Made by a program: the position numbers and the translations under genes | Assembly: GCA_903828235.1 (NCBI GenBank) | Contig: CAIKLM010000066.1 | Location: 1-46,699, forward strand | Origin: an uncultured beta proteobacterium | GTDB lineage: Bacteria > Pseudomonadota > Gammaproteobacteria > Burkholderiales > Burkholderiaceae_C | Length of the DNA: 46,699 bases | Direction: 5' to 3' | Notes under the pieces: generated by a model | What the model saw: the letters and a program-made list of their open reading frames with translations, nothing else | Told to the model about the DNA's origin: nothing | Database searches by the model: none | In this document: positions 23,480-36,279 of the stretch, piece after piece | Numbering within the stretch: the stretch's first letter is position 1 | How the letters are laid out: each line of letters starts with the position of its first letter

Positions 23480-25218
23480 AGCGGCTCGACTGGCGGCGCC
23501 TGCCGCCCCACCGCGTCGTGGCCCTGGCCGGCGGGCTGCTGGGGCTTGCGCTGGCCGCGGCGCTGGTGCTGCCGGTGCTGGTGGAGCCCTCCGGGGCGGC
23601 CGCGGGCGCGCCGTGGTGGCGCGACGGCCGCGGCCGCCTCGCCGTCGGCCTGGGCGTGCTGCTGGCGACCTTTGCGCTGACGCTGCTGGCCGTGCGCAGC
23701 CTGCGCGCCCGCGCCGCGAGCCAGGACCGCGTGGCCGCGCGCGAGCGCGAGATGAGCCTGATCCTGTCGGGGCTGCAGGAGCTGGTCTTCCGCTGCGACG
23801 CCGACGGCCGGCTGACCTTCGTGAACCCGGCCTGGGAGCGCCTGACGGGGCGGCCCGCCGCGGAATGGATCGGCCGGCCGTTCGCCGACGCCGTCGTCGC
23901 CGACCGGCGCAAGGACGCCCGCCGCCTGCTGCTGCCCCTGCCGGCTGACGGCAAGACGCGCAGCGGTTCGCTGGCGTTCCGCTCGGCCCGCGGCGAGGCT
24001 GTGCCCCACGAGTGCATCGCCACGCCGCTGCCCGACGGCGAGGGATTCGTCGGCAGCGCCGTCGACGTGACCGAGCGGCTGCAGGTGCGCGGCCGGCTGC
24101 AGTCGCAGCTCAGCTTCACCGAGATGCTGCTGGAGAGCAGCCCGCTGCCGATGTCGGTGGTGGGGCGCGACCGCCGCTACCGCATCGTCAACCGCGCCTG
24201 GGAGGTGTTCAGCGGCCGGCGGCGCGAAGACGCGATCGGCGGCCCGGTCGGGGCCCACCTGTCGCCGCTGGAGCGGCAGGAGCACGAGGCCCGCGACGCC
24301 GCGGTGTACGCCACTGGCGAGCCGCAGCGCTACGAGGCCCGCGTGCCGCACGCCGACGGCACGATGCGCGACGTGGTGATCGAGAAACGGGCCCTGCCGG
24401 GCCGCGACGGCGGGGCGCCGGCGGGCATCCTGGCGGTGATCATCGACGTGACCGAGTACCGCGCGGTCGAGCGCGCCACCCGCGAGGCGCGCGACGCCGC
24501 CGAGGACGCATCGCGCGCGAAGAGCGAGTTCATCGCCAACATCAGCCACGAGCTGCGCACGCCGCTGCAGTCCATCATCGGCTTCTCGGAGCTGGGCGTC
24601 CGGCGGGCCGGCGAACACGCCCGTCTGGCCGCCATGTTCGGCGACATCCACGCGTCGGGCCAGCGCATGCTGGCGCTGGTGAACGACCTGCTCGACGTGG
24701 CCCGCATCGAGAGCAGCGCCGGCACGCTGCACCTGGAGCGCGGCGACCTGCGGCTGCCCGTGCGCGAGGTGCTGCGCGAGCTGCAGCCGCTGGCGGCGCA
24801 GCGCGGCGTGACGCTGGCCGAGTCGCTGCCCGCCACGCCGATGCTGGCCAAGCTCGACCCGCTGCGCTTCGGGCAGGTGGTGCGCAACGTGCTGGCCAAC
24901 GCCATCCGCTTCTCGCCCGAGGGCGGGCGCATCGACATCGAGGCCGACGTCACCGACGCCGGGCAGTGGCGCCTGGCCATCGGCGACCGCGGCCCCGGCA
25001 TTCCCGAGGGCGAGCTCGAGGCCATCTTCGAGGCCTTCGTGCAGAGCAGCCGCACCAAGGACGGCTCGGGCGGCACCGGCCTGGGACTGGCCATCAGCCG
25101 CACCATCATGCAGGCCCACGGCGGGCACATCGCGGCGCACAACCGCGAGGGCGGCGGCTCGGTGTTCGAGATCGTGCTGCCGGCGCGCAGCGGCGACACC
25201 ATCCCGGCCCCGCTGTGA
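23476..25218 (+). CDS. Membrane PAS-PAS sensor histidine kinase
   Basis: A 580-residue kinase with two N-terminal transmembrane helices (about 10-36 and 52-74) and almost no periplasmic domain between them. PAS domains lie near 90-200 (LVFRCDADGRLTFVNPAWERLTG) and 215-335 (SPLPMSVVGRDRRYRIVNRAWEVF). HisKA has the phospho-His at about 358 in NISHELRTPLQSIIGFSE. HATPase follows with NVLANAIRFSPEGG, GDRGPGIPEGEL and GGTGLGLAISRTIM. No receiver or Hpt domain is attached, so its phosphoryl group must go to one of the separate receivers encoded beside it. GTG 23476 overlaps the SBP stop by four bases, which ties ligand binding to this kinase. Confidence 0.92.
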   Translation: MKRLDWRRLPPHRVVALAGGLLGLALAAALVLPVLVEPSGAAAGAPWWRDGRGRLAVGLGVLLATFALTLLAVRSLRARAASQDRVAAREREMSLILSGLQELVFRCDADGRLTFVNPAWERLTGRPAAEWIGRPFADAVVADRRKDARRLLLPLPADGKTRSGSLAFRSARGEAVPHECIATPLPDGEGFVGSAVDVTERLQVRGRLQSQLSFTEMLLESSPLPMSVVGRDRRYRIVNRAWEVFSGRRREDAIGGPVGAHLSPLERQEHEARDAAVYATGEPQRYEARVPHADGTMRDVVIEKRALPGRDGGAPAGILAVIIDVTEYRAVERATREARDAAEDASRAKSEFIANISHELRTPLQSIIGFSELGVRRAGEHARLAAMFGDIHASGQRMLALVNDLLDVARIESSAGTLHLERGDLRLPVREVLRELQPLAAQRGVTLAESLPATPMLAKLDPLRFGQVVRNVLANAIRFSPEGGRIDIEADVTDAGQWRLAIGDRGPGIPEGELEAIFEAFVQSSRTKDGSGGTGLGLAISRTIMQAHGGHIAAHNREGGGSVFEIVLPARSGDTIPAPL

Positions 25219-25230
25219 ACCGGCCGTGAA

Positions 25231-25261
25231 AAAGCCGCCGGCCCTGGCGGGGCGGCGGCTT
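25231..25261 (-). terminator. Rho-independent terminator of the atp operon
   Basis: On the minus strand AAGCCGCCG and CGGCGGCTT pair as a 9-bp G+C-rich stem around a 12-base loop, followed directly by a run of Ts (five in total). It lies 22 bases past the atpC stop. On the plus strand the same hairpin lies 13 bases after the sensor-kinase stop but lacks a T run, so it may act mainly for atp. Confidence 0.85.
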
Positions 25262-25282
25262 CGGTATGGCGGGCGCGGCGAC

Positions 25283-25702
25283 TTACTTCTTGCGGAGCTT
25301 CTGGATCGCGGCCAGCTGCGCCGCCATGGTGGCGAACTCGCTGGTGGCGGCGGCCAGGTCGATGTCGCTCTTGGCGTTCTTCATGGCCTCTTCGGCGCGC
25401 TTCTTGGCCTCGGCGGCCTTGGCCTCGTCGAGGTCGTGGCCGCGGATGGCGGTGTCGGCGAGCACCGTCACCACGCCCGGCTGCACCTCGAGGATGCCGC
25501 CGGCGACGAAGACGAACTCCTCTTCGCCGTTGTCGGCGCGCTCGATGCGCACGGCACCGGGCTTGATGCGCGTGATCAGCGGCGTGTGGCGCGGCAGGAT
25601 GCCGAGCTCGCCGTTTTCGCCCGGCAGGGCGACGAACCGGGCCTCGCCGCTGAAGATGCTCTCCTCAGCCGAGACCACGTCCACGTGCAGGGTGCTTGCC
25701 AT
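25283..25702 (-). CDS. atpC: ATP synthase F1 subunit epsilon
   Basis: A 139-residue epsilon subunit, part of the central stalk of F1 that couples rotation and can inhibit ATP hydrolysis. The N-terminal beta-barrel has [36 protein letters not shown] and [20 protein letters not shown]. The C-terminal helical pair starts [20 protein letters not shown]. Length is usual. ATG 25702. It is the last gene of the atp operon and is separated from atpD by 122 bases containing a palindromic repeat, a larger gap than at most atp junctions. Confidence 0.97.
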   Translation of the reverse strand: MASTLHVDVVSAEESIFSGEARFVALPGENGELGILPRHTPLITRIKPGAVRIERADNGEEEFVFVAGGILEVQPGVVTVLADTAIRGHDLDEAKAAEAKKRAEEAMKNAKSDIDLAAATSEFATMAAQLAAIQKLRKK

Positions 25703-25749
25703 CGGGTTGTCCTTACGGTGTCAGGCTGGCCACGGCCAAGCAGAAGCCG

Positions 25750-25823
25750 CGGATCCGGCTCCGCCGGTCCGCTGGCGAACGGCCCCCTCGGGGGGTGGCG
25801 AGCGCCAGCGAGCCCGGGGGCCC
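25750..25823 (+). repeat. Structured palindromic intergenic repeat, copy A (atpD-atpC gap)
   Basis: Two adjacent hairpins fill most of the 122-base atpD-atpC gap. The first is CCGGC-TCC-GCCGG within 25754-25770. The second has outer arms GGCCCCC and GGGGGCC (about 25791-25822) enclosing TGGCG-AG-CGCCA. The order and much of the sequence match copy B at 30806-30874. In the atp transcript this would fold strongly just upstream of atpC. Confidence 0.75.
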
Positions 25824-25824
25824 A

Positions 25825-27261
<1,437 letters not shown>

Positions 27262-28146
27262 TCAGCCCGAGATGGCGGCCGCGCCGCCCACGATCTCGGA
27301 CAGTTCCTTGGTGATCGCGGCCTGGCGCGTCTTGTTGTAGATGAGCTTGAGCTCACCGATCAGCGTGCCGGCGTTGTCGGTGGCGGCCTTCATGGCCACC
27401 ATGCGCGCGCTCTGCTCGCTGGCCATGTTCTCGGCCACGGCCTGGTAGACCAGCGCCTCGATGTAGCGCGTGAGCAGGTCGTCGATGACGGTGGGCGCGT
27501 CGGGCTCGTAGATGTAGTCCCAGCCGTACTGCTTCTTCTCGGCGGCGCTCTGCTCCAGGCGCGACGCACTCAGCGGCAGCAACGGCTCGACCATCGGCTC
27601 CTGCTTCATCGTGTTGATGAACTTGGTGTAGCAGAGGTAGACGGCGTCGAGCTTGCCCTCGACGAAGGCATCGAGCATCACCTTGACCGGGCCGATGAGC
27701 TTTTCCAGCTGCGGGGCGTCGCCCAGCTGCGTGGCGTGGCTCACGACGCTGGCGCCGATGCGGTTGAGGAAACCAAAGCCCTTGTTGCCGATGGCCACCG
27801 TGTGGATGGTGCCGCCCGACGACTGGACTTCCTTCATCTTGGTGGTTACCGCGCGCAACACGTTGGTATTGAGGCCGCCGCACAGGCCCTTGTCGGTGGT
27901 GACCACGATGAAGCCGACGTTCTTCGGGTTGGCCGAGGCCCGCAGGTACGGGCTCTTGTACTCGGGGTTGGCTTCCGACAGGTGCGCCGTGATGTTGCGG
28001 ATCTTGTCGGCGTAGGGCCGCGCGGAGCGCATGCGCTCCTGCGCCTTGCGCATCTTGCTGGCGGCGACCATCTCCATGGCCTTGGTGATCTTCTTGGTGT
28101 TCTCCACCGACTTGATCTTGCCGCGTATCTCTTTGCCGACCGCCAT
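27262..28146 (-). CDS. atpG: ATP synthase F1 subunit gamma
   Basis: A 294-residue gamma subunit, the rotating shaft inside the alpha3beta3 ring. The N-terminal coiled-coil helix [36 protein letters not shown] and the C-terminal signature [34 protein letters not shown] are intact. The central domain has [15 protein letters not shown] 28146, 28 bases after atpA. Confidence 0.97.
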   Translation of the reverse strand: MAVGKEIRGKIKSVENTKKITKAMEMVAASKMRKAQERMRSARPYADKIRNITAHLSEANPEYKSPYLRASANPKNVGFIVVTTDKGLCGGLNTNVLRAVTTKMKEVQSSGGTIHTVAIGNKGFGFLNRIGASVVSHATQLGDAPQLEKLIGPVKVMLDAFVEGKLDAVYLCYTKFINTMKQEPMVEPLLPLSASRLEQSAAEKKQYGWDYIYEPDAPTVIDDLLTRYIEALVYQAVAENMASEQSARMVAMKAATDNAGTLIGELKLIYNKTRQAAITKELSEIVGGAAAISG

Positions 28147-28174
28147 GGTCCTGCTCCTTCGCTGCGCCGGCTGC

Positions 28175-29728
<1,554 letters not shown>

Positions 29729-29744
29729 GGGGTTCTCCTTGAAC

Positions 29745-30284
29745 TCACGCGGCGAGCGTGAGCTTCATCTGTTCGAGGCGGGCCTTGACCGAGGTGTCCA
29801 GCACCTCGTCGCCCACGGTCACGCGGATGCCGCCGATCAGGTCGGGGCGCACTTCCACGCGGGCATTGAGGCGGCGGCCGAAGCGCTTCTCGAGCGCGGC
29901 CAGCACCTCGCTCAGCTGCGCGGGCTCGATCGGGAAGGCGCTCTCGACGAGCGCATCCGACACGCCGCTGTCGGCGTTGACGAGCGTGGCGAACTGCGCG
30001 GCGATCTCGGGCAGCGCGGCCAGTCGGCCGTTCTCGAGCACCGCACGCAGCAGGTTGCCGGCCTTGGGCGACAGCGAGACGCCCTGCTGCAGCGCGACAC
30101 CGGCGACGACGTCGAAGACCTGGTCCGACGACACCTTGGGGTTGTCGGCGAACTGCTTCAGCACCGGGTCGGCGGCCAGCGCGGCCAGCGCGACGACCTG
30201 GCTCTTCAGCGCGGCGGCATCGGCGCCGGCGGCCTTGAACAGCGCTTCGGCGTAGGGCCGGGCGAGGGTGGCGATCTCGGCCAT
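29745..30284 (-). CDS. atpH: ATP synthase F1 subunit delta
   Basis: A 179-residue delta subunit linking F1 to the peripheral b2 stalk. The N-terminal bundle starts [19 protein letters not shown]. The C-terminal part has the family signature near the end ([31 protein letters not shown]). ATG 30284, 11 bases after the atpF stop. Length is normal. Confidence 0.96.
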   Translation of the reverse strand: MAEIATLARPYAEALFKAAGADAAALKSQVVALAALAADPVLKQFADNPKVSSDQVFDVVAGVALQQGVSLSPKAGNLLRAVLENGRLAALPEIAAQFATLVNADSGVSDALVESAFPIEPAQLSEVLAALEKRFGRRLNARVEVRPDLIGGIRVTVGDEVLDTSVKARLEQMKLTLAA

Positions 30285-30295
30285 CGTCGTGCCCT

Positions 30296-30766
30296 TTAAA
30301 GCTCGGTCTTCAGGCGCGAGAGCAGCTCGGCGTGGACGCCGGCGTTGACTTCGCGCTTGAGGATGGCCTCGGCTCCCTTGACGGCCAGGCCGGCGACCTG
30401 GTCGCGCAGCACCTCGCGGGCCTTCATCGACTCCTGCTCGGCCTCGGCGCGGGCGGCAGCGATGATCTTGGCGGCTTCCTCGGACGCGCGGCCCTTGGCC
30501 TCCTCGACCATCTGCTGCGCCAGGCGCTCGGCATCGGCCAGCCGCTTCGCGGCGTCGTCGCGGGCGGCCGACAGCTGCTGTTCGACGCGCGTGTTGGCCG
30601 CAGCCAGGTCGGCCTTGGCCTTGTCGGCGGCGCTCAGGCCTTCGGCGATCTTCTTGGCGCGTTCGTCCAGCGCCGCCGTGATCGGCGGCCAGATGAAGCG
30701 CATCGTGAACCAGACCAGGATCGCAAAGACGATCAGCTGGAAGATGAGTGTGGCGTTGATGCTCAT
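30296..30766 (-). CDS. atpF: ATP synthase Fo subunit b
   Basis: A 156-residue b subunit. One N-terminal transmembrane helix ([23 protein letters not shown], residues 6-28) is followed by a long Ala/Glu/Lys-rich amphipathic helix that dimerises as the peripheral stalk. It begins [14 protein letters not shown], as in other betaproteobacteria. ATG 30766. The gap to atpE (114 bases) contains the second palindromic repeat. Confidence 0.96.
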   Translation of the reverse strand: MSINATLIFQLIVFAILVWFTMRFIWPPITAALDERAKKIAEGLSAADKAKADLAAANTRVEQQLSAARDDAAKRLADAERLAQQMVEEAKGRASEEAAKIIAAARAEAEQESMKAREVLRDQVAGLAVKGAEAILKREVNAGVHAELLSRLKTEL

Positions 30767-30805
30767 GGCATGCCCAAGTCGCGAGTCCTACCAAGCGAAC
30801 GCCAC

Positions 30806-30874
30806 GGAACCGGCTTGGCCGGGCCGTCGGCGTTGCCCCCTTGAGGCGGAGCGGCGAAGCCGCTCCGGGGGTGG
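30806..30874 (+). repeat. Structured palindromic intergenic repeat, copy B (atpE-atpF gap)
   Basis: It has the same layout as copy A: a small hairpin CCGGC-TTG-GCCGG at about 30810-30822, then outer arms CCCCC (30836-30840) and GGGGG (30867-30871) enclosing an 8-bp stem GGAGCGGC-GAA-GCCGCTCC. Both copies read in the same direction, antisense to the operon. It lies between atpE and atpF, where subunit stoichiometry changes from about ten to two. Confidence 0.75.
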
Positions 30875-30880
30875 ACGGAT

Positions 30881-32146
<1,266 letters not shown>

Positions 32147-32635
32147 CTAGCTCTTCGGCGATGGGCGCCACAGCAGCGCCCACCAGTAAACCTTCATGCA
32201 CACCACCAGGCCTACCAGCAAGGCTGGCCAGCTCAGTGGCTGAACCACCTTCGGCGCCAGCGCAAGCAGGGCGATCGAGGTGGCGATCTTGACCATCTCC
32301 CACAACATGAAGCTGACGGCGCTGACGCCGGGCGACACGCTGCTGAGCCGGCTGGTCATGCCGCGGGCCAACAACGCCCCCGGCAGCACCACCGTGGCGG
32401 CCCCGTACAGCACCGACCACGCCAGCTCGACCCTGCGCGTGAGCAGCACCGTGAGCAGCGCCACCCCCATGCCCACCGCCACTTGCACCATCAGCACCCG
32501 CCACGGCGACAGCGGTGGCTGCTTCTGGCGCAGGGCCGACGCTTCCTCCCGCGTCAGCGGCTTGAATGCCTGCTGCCCCGGGCCGTCTGCGGGGTCGTCC
32601 CAGGGTTCAGTCCGGGTCTGCGGAAGCTGCACCAT
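32147..32635 (-). CDS. atpI: AtpI, ATP synthase assembly-associated membrane protein
   Basis: A 162-residue small membrane protein at the head of the operon. A hydrophilic N-terminus of about 45 residues precedes four hydrophobic segments (MVQVAVGMGVALLTVLL, LAWSVLYGAATVVLPGALLA, MLWEMVKIATSIALLALA, WPALLVGLVVCMKVYWWALL). AtpI is thought to help assemble the c ring or import Mg2+; it is poorly conserved and not essential. Identification rests on topology plus position directly before atpB. Confidence 0.88.
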   Translation of the reverse strand: MVQLPQTRTEPWDDPADGPGQQAFKPLTREEASALRQKQPPLSPWRVLMVQVAVGMGVALLTVLLTRRVELAWSVLYGAATVVLPGALLARGMTSRLSSVSPGVSAVSFMLWEMVKIATSIALLALAPKVVQPLSWPALLVGLVVCMKVYWWALLWRPSPKS

Positions 32636-32673
32636 CTGAAACGACTTGCGGCCGTGAGTAGCAAAGCCTGTCG

Positions 32674-32679
32674 ATTATA
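32674..32679 (-). promoter_or_regulatory. Candidate -10 element of the atp operon promoter
   Basis: The minus strand carries an exact TATAAT about 38 bases upstream of the atpI start, in a locally A+T-richer stretch (TTTCTTCGTATAATCG). The matching -35 position (CTGGGG or TTCTGG) is weak. The only other gene facing away is dsbD on the plus strand, 133 bases further. Confidence 0.7.
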
Positions 32680-32812
32680 CGAAGAAACCCGCGGTGCCCC
32701 AGAATCCCCTTTCCCCCCGGTCGCGTGGTCAAGCGCTGAACTTCGGGCGCCGCCCGGCGTCGTAACCGTGGCCGGGGTTCGCGCGACCTTGCGCGGCCGG
32801 CTTCGTCACCGC

Positions 32813-34930
32813 ATGAAACTCCACGCCCTCCTGCTCGTCTTCGCCGCCCTCCAGGCCCTGGCCGCCGACGCCGCCGCGCAGGACGCGGCCGTCGTCACCA
32901 CGCCACAGGTTCGGGCCGAACTGGTGGCGCACGCGCCCGAGGGCCTGCAGGGCGGCAAGCCCGCGTGGCTGGGGCTCAAGATCGAGCACAAGCCGCACTG
33001 GCACACCTACTGGAAGAACCCGGGCGACTCGGGGCTGCCGACGACGCTGGCCTGGACGTTGCCGGCCGGCGCCAGCGCCGGCGAGATCGAGTGGCCCACG
33101 CCGAAGCGGCTGCCCATCGGCCCGCTGATGAACTTCGGCTATGAGGGCACCCTGCTGCTGCCGGTGGCGCTGACCGTGCCCGCGGGCCTGGCCGGCGACA
33201 CGCTCACCGTGAAGTTGGCCGCCGAGTGGCTGGTGTGCAAGGACGTCTGCATCCCCGAGAGCGGCGAGTTCACGCTGAAGCTGCCGGTCAACGCCGCCAC
33301 GGCCGGGCATGCGGCGCTGTTCGAGGCCGCGCGCGCCGCACGCCCGCAGGACGTTTCCGGGGCCCGCGCCGAGGCCGCGTTGCAGGGCGGCGAACTGGTC
33401 GTGCGCGTGGCCGGGCTGCCGGCGGCCTGGCAGGGCCGCGAGCTGGGCTTCCTGCCCGAGACCCCGGGCGTGATCGTCAACGCCGCGAAGCCGCAGACGG
33501 CCTGGGCCGACGGCACCTGGTCGGCGCGCGTGCCGGTGGACCCGCAGCGCACCGAGTCGCCCGCCACGATGCCGGCGGTGCTGACCAGCGACGGCCAGGC
33601 CGCCGGCCTGCGCGTGGCCGTGGCCGTGACCACGCCCTGGCCGGCGCCGGCCGCCCCGGCCGCGCCCCCGGCGCTGGGCAACGCCGAGGTCACCCCGGCG
33701 CCGGCGGCCGCGCCGCCGGGCTTCGCGCTCGCCGTGGTCTTCGCGCTGGTGGGCGGGCTGATCCTGAACCTGATGCCCTGCGTGTTCCCGGTGCTGTCGC
33801 TGAAGGTGCTGGGCTTCTCGCGGGCCGGCACCGACCGCCGGGCTCAGTGGGTCGGCGGCCTGGCCTACACGGCGGGCGTGGTGCTGAGCTTCCTGGCGCT
33901 GGCGGGCCTGCTGCTGGCGCTGCGCGCCGGCGGCGAGCAGCTCGGCTGGGGATTCCAGCTGCAGCAGCCGGCGGTGGTGGCGGTGCTGGCGGCCCTGTTC
34001 ACGCTGATCGGGCTCAACCTGGCCGGCGTGTTCGAGATCGGCTCGGTGCTGCCTTCGTCGTGGGCGGGCGCGCAGGCGCGCCACCCGGTGGCCGACCACT
34101 TCCTCACCGGCGTGCTGGCCGTGGCCGTGGCCAGCCCGTGCACGGCGCCGTTCATGGGCGCCTCGCTGGGCGCGGCCGTCACCATGCCCACGGCGCAGGC
34201 GCTGGCGGTGTTCGCGGCGCTGGGGCTGGGCATGGCGCTGCCCTACCTGTCGGCCAGCGCCTGGCCGGCGCTGGCGCGTGCGCTGCCGCGGCCCGGCGTG
34301 TGGATGCAGCACTTCAAGACGCTGATGGCCTTCCCGATGTTCGCCACCGTGGTATGGCTGGTGTGGGTGCTGGGCGTGCAGGTGGGCATCGACGGCGCCG
34401 TGGGCCTGCTGGGCCTGCTGCTGGCGCTGGCCTTCGTGGCCTGGGCCGTCGGCTCGCCCACGCTCGGCCCCAAGGCGCGCGGCGGCTTCGGCGTCGTGGC
34501 GGTGCTGCTGCTGGCGGCGGCGCTGGCGTGGGCGCTGCCCTCGCTGCGCCAGGACGCCGTGGCCGGTGCCGCCGCCCCCGCCGACGACGGCTGGCAGCCC
34601 TGGAGCACCGCGCGCGTGGCGCAGGCGCAGGCCGAGGGCCGCACGGTGTTCGTCGACTACACCGCGGCCTGGTGCGTGACCTGCCAGTTCAACAAGCGCA
34701 CCACGCTGGCGGCGGCCGACGTGAAGGCCGCGTTCCAGGCCCGCAACGTGCTGCTGCTGCGTGCCGACTGGACGCGGCGCGACCCCGCCATCACCGCGCA
34801 GCTCGCGCAGTACGGCCGCAACGGCGTGCCGGTGTACGCCGTCTACACCCCGGGCGCGGCAGGGCCTCGGCTGCTGAGCGAGATTCTGACCGCCGACGAG
34901 GTGCTCGGCGCCATCGGTGCCGCACGCTGA
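32813..34930 (+). CDS. dsbD: DsbD/ScsB-type thiol:disulfide interchange protein
   Basis: A 705-residue membrane reductant conduit. A signal peptide (1-22) leads to a periplasmic N-domain with the Cys pair in LVCKDVCIP (about 142-146). A transmembrane CcdA-like core (about 305-590) has Cys323 in LNLMPCVFP and Cys443 in VASPCTAPF. A C-terminal thioredoxin domain has CVTC at 621-624 (YTAAWCVTCQFNK). Together these relay electrons from cytoplasmic thioredoxin to periplasmic targets. The N-domain (KPHWHTYWKNPGDSG) is of the ScsB/DUF255-like kind rather than classical DsbD-alpha. ATG 32813. It is followed 24 bases later by a periplasmic redoxin, a likely client. Confidence 0.9.
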   Translation: MKLHALLLVFAALQALAADAAAQDAAVVTTPQVRAELVAHAPEGLQGGKPAWLGLKIEHKPHWHTYWKNPGDSGLPTTLAWTLPAGASAGEIEWPTPKRLPIGPLMNFGYEGTLLLPVALTVPAGLAGDTLTVKLAAEWLVCKDVCIPESGEFTLKLPVNAATAGHAALFEAARAARPQDVSGARAEAALQGGELVVRVAGLPAAWQGRELGFLPETPGVIVNAAKPQTAWADGTWSARVPVDPQRTESPATMPAVLTSDGQAAGLRVAVAVTTPWPAPAAPAAPPALGNAEVTPAPAAAPPGFALAVVFALVGGLILNLMPCVFPVLSLKVLGFSRAGTDRRAQWVGGLAYTAGVVLSFLALAGLLLALRAGGEQLGWGFQLQQPAVVAVLAALFTLIGLNLAGVFEIGSVLPSSWAGAQARHPVADHFLTGVLAVAVASPCTAPFMGASLGAAVTMPTAQALAVFAALGLGMALPYLSASAWPALARALPRPGVWMQHFKTLMAFPMFATVVWLVWVLGVQVGIDGAVGLLGLLLALAFVAWAVGSPTLGPKARGGFGVVAVLLLAAALAWALPSLRQDAVAGAAAPADDGWQPWSTARVAQAQAEGRTVFVDYTAAWCVTCQFNKRTTLAAADVKAAFQARNVLLLRADWTRRDPAITAQLAQYGRNGVPVYAVYTPGAAGPRLLSEILTADEVLGAIGAAR

Positions 34931-34954
34931 CCCCCCAACCCCGCAGGAGCCCGC

Positions 34955-35572
34955 ATGAACAGCCCGACCCGCCGCACCCTCATCGCCGCCGCCCTGGCGC
35001 TGGCTGCCGGCACCGCCTTCGGCAACGCCGCGGTCGGCCAGCCCGCGCCGGCCTTCACCGCCACCGACACCAACGGCAAGGCCGTGTCGCTGGCCGATTT
35101 CAAGGGCCGGCACGTCGTGCTCGAGTGGGTGAACCCCGGCTGCCCCTACGTCGTCAAGCACTACGGCAGCGGCAACATGCAGGGCACGCAGCGCGAGGCC
35201 GCGGCCAAGGGCGTGGTCTGGCTCAGCGTCAACAGCACCGCGGCCGACGCGCGGGACTTCCTCAAGCCCGCCGAGATGGCCGCCTGGATGCAGCAGCAGA
35301 AGGCCGCCGCCACGGCCACGCTGATGGACGCCGACGGCAAGGTCGGCCGCGCGTACGGCGCGCGCACCACGCCGCACATGTACATCATCGACCCCGCCGG
35401 CAAGCTGGTGTACGCCGGCGCCATCGACAGCATCCCCAGCGGCCGCGTCGCCGACATCGCCAACGCCACCAACCACGTGAAGGTGGCGCTGGCCGAGTCG
35501 CTGGCCGGCAAGCCGGTGAGCACGCCGGTGACGCGGCCCTACGGCTGCTCGGTGAAGTACTCGTCGATGTAG
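34955..35572 (+). CDS. Periplasmic redoxin / AhpC-TSA family protein
   Basis: A 205-residue thioredoxin-fold protein with a signal peptide (TLIAAALALAAGTAFG). The core is VGQPAPAFTATDTNGKAVSLADFKGRHVVLEWVNPGCPYVVKHY. The active-site Cys (about residue 65) is in GCPY, with no resolving Cys beside it. TTPHMYIIDPAGKLVYAGAID supplies the cis-Pro. A second Cys lies near the C-terminus (YGCSVKY). Relatives often sit next to dsbD/scsB. It may be a peroxidase or reductase recycled by the upstream DsbD (inference). ATG 34955 has a good AGGAG site upstream. Confidence 0.86.
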   Translation: MNSPTRRTLIAAALALAAGTAFGNAAVGQPAPAFTATDTNGKAVSLADFKGRHVVLEWVNPGCPYVVKHYGSGNMQGTQREAAAKGVVWLSVNSTAADARDFLKPAEMAAWMQQQKAAATATLMDADGKVGRAYGARTTPHMYIIDPAGKLVYAGAIDSIPSGRVADIANATNHVKVALAESLAGKPVSTPVTRPYGCSVKYSSM

Positions 35573-35617
35573 CGCCCGGGCCGGGCGCTGCGCTTCGGGC
35601 CGGCTCCATGACCGGCC
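35571..35617 (+). terminator. Two adjacent hairpins after the dsbD-redoxin operon
   Basis: AGCGCCCGG and CCGGGCGCT (35571-35589) pair perfectly around a single base and overlap the redoxin stop codon. GGCCGG and CCGGCC (35598-35617) form a second stem. No T run follows, so termination may be Rho-dependent. Confidence 0.5.
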
Positions 35618-35721
35618 GGCCGTCCCGTCGCCGCTCCCCCCGGTCGGTGGGATCCCGGGCAACTTTGCACAACTTGACGCGCGCGAAACGGATCGCGCTG
35701 GCTTCATCACGCCCTTTTGGT

Positions 35722-35750
35722 TTGAAATGTGCTTGTCGCCCATTTAAAAC
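35722..35750 (+). promoter_or_regulatory. Sigma70-like promoter for the small secreted protein
   Basis: TTGAAA (35722-35727), a 17-base spacer and TAAAAC (35745-35750) lie in one of the few A+T-rich stretches of the window. They are about 96 bases upstream of the ATG at 35847. Five of six and four of six bases match the consensus hexamers. Confidence 0.6.
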
Positions 35751-35846
35751 GCGACACATCCGGGAGGCGAGGCTCCACCGGGAGCTGCGACCTCACTGGG
35801 TTGACCAGCACCCGCGATTCCCGCGACCCCTGCAAGGAGTGTTTCG

Positions 35847-36218
35847 ATGAACCCGATCCGTACCCAGCGCCCCGCCTTTGGCCCCATGTCCTCGGGCCGA
35901 TTGCTGTCCTGTCTCCTGGCGACCCTGGCACTGGCGGCGTCCCTGCCGGCCGCCGCGGGCGACGGCAGCCGCAGCGAGCAGCGCGAGCAGCGGCAGCAGG
36001 CCCGCATCGGCCAGGGCGTGGCCAGCGGCGAGCTGACGGTGCCCGAGACGCGGCAGCTCGCGCGGCAGCAGCGCCGCATCGACCGCGCGCAGGACGCGGC
36101 GGGCGCCGACGGACACGTCGGCCCGCGCGAAGCGGCGGCGCTGGAGCGGATGCAGGACCGCAGTTCGCAACGCATCGCGCGCCAGAAGCGCGATGAGCAG
36201 GAGAGGGCGCCGCGCTGA
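35847..36218 (+). CDS. Small secreted Arg/Gln-rich protein of unknown function
   Basis: A 123-residue protein with an N-terminal signal peptide (LLSCLLATLALAASLPAAAG, residues 20-39). The mature part is hydrophilic and helical: REQRQQARIGQGVASGELT, then TRQLARQQRRIDRAQDAAGADGHVGPREAAALERMQDRSSQRIARQK. The block DAAGADGHVGPREAA resembles an EF-hand-like D-x-D-G loop, though weakly. I recognise the type only as a conserved hypothetical of Burkholderiales. AAGGAG lies 7 bases before the ATG and a sigma70-like promoter is upstream, so it is probably expressed. It converges on the hydrolase remnant. Confidence 0.75.
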   Translation: MNPIRTQRPAFGPMSSGRLLSCLLATLALAASLPAAAGDGSRSEQREQRQQARIGQGVASGELTVPETRQLARQQRRIDRAQDAAGADGHVGPREAAALERMQDRSSQRIARQKRDEQERAPR

Positions 36219-36279
36219 CCCGGCCGCGCCGGCCGCCACGGCCTGGGCGTGTGGCCACGGCGGGTCGGCGGGGCCTTGG

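Noticed and set aside
35590..35660. A third copy of the atp-operon palindromic repeat
   Set aside because: It shares only GGCCGG/CCGGCC stems and a C run; the C5...G5 arms around an inner stem are absent.
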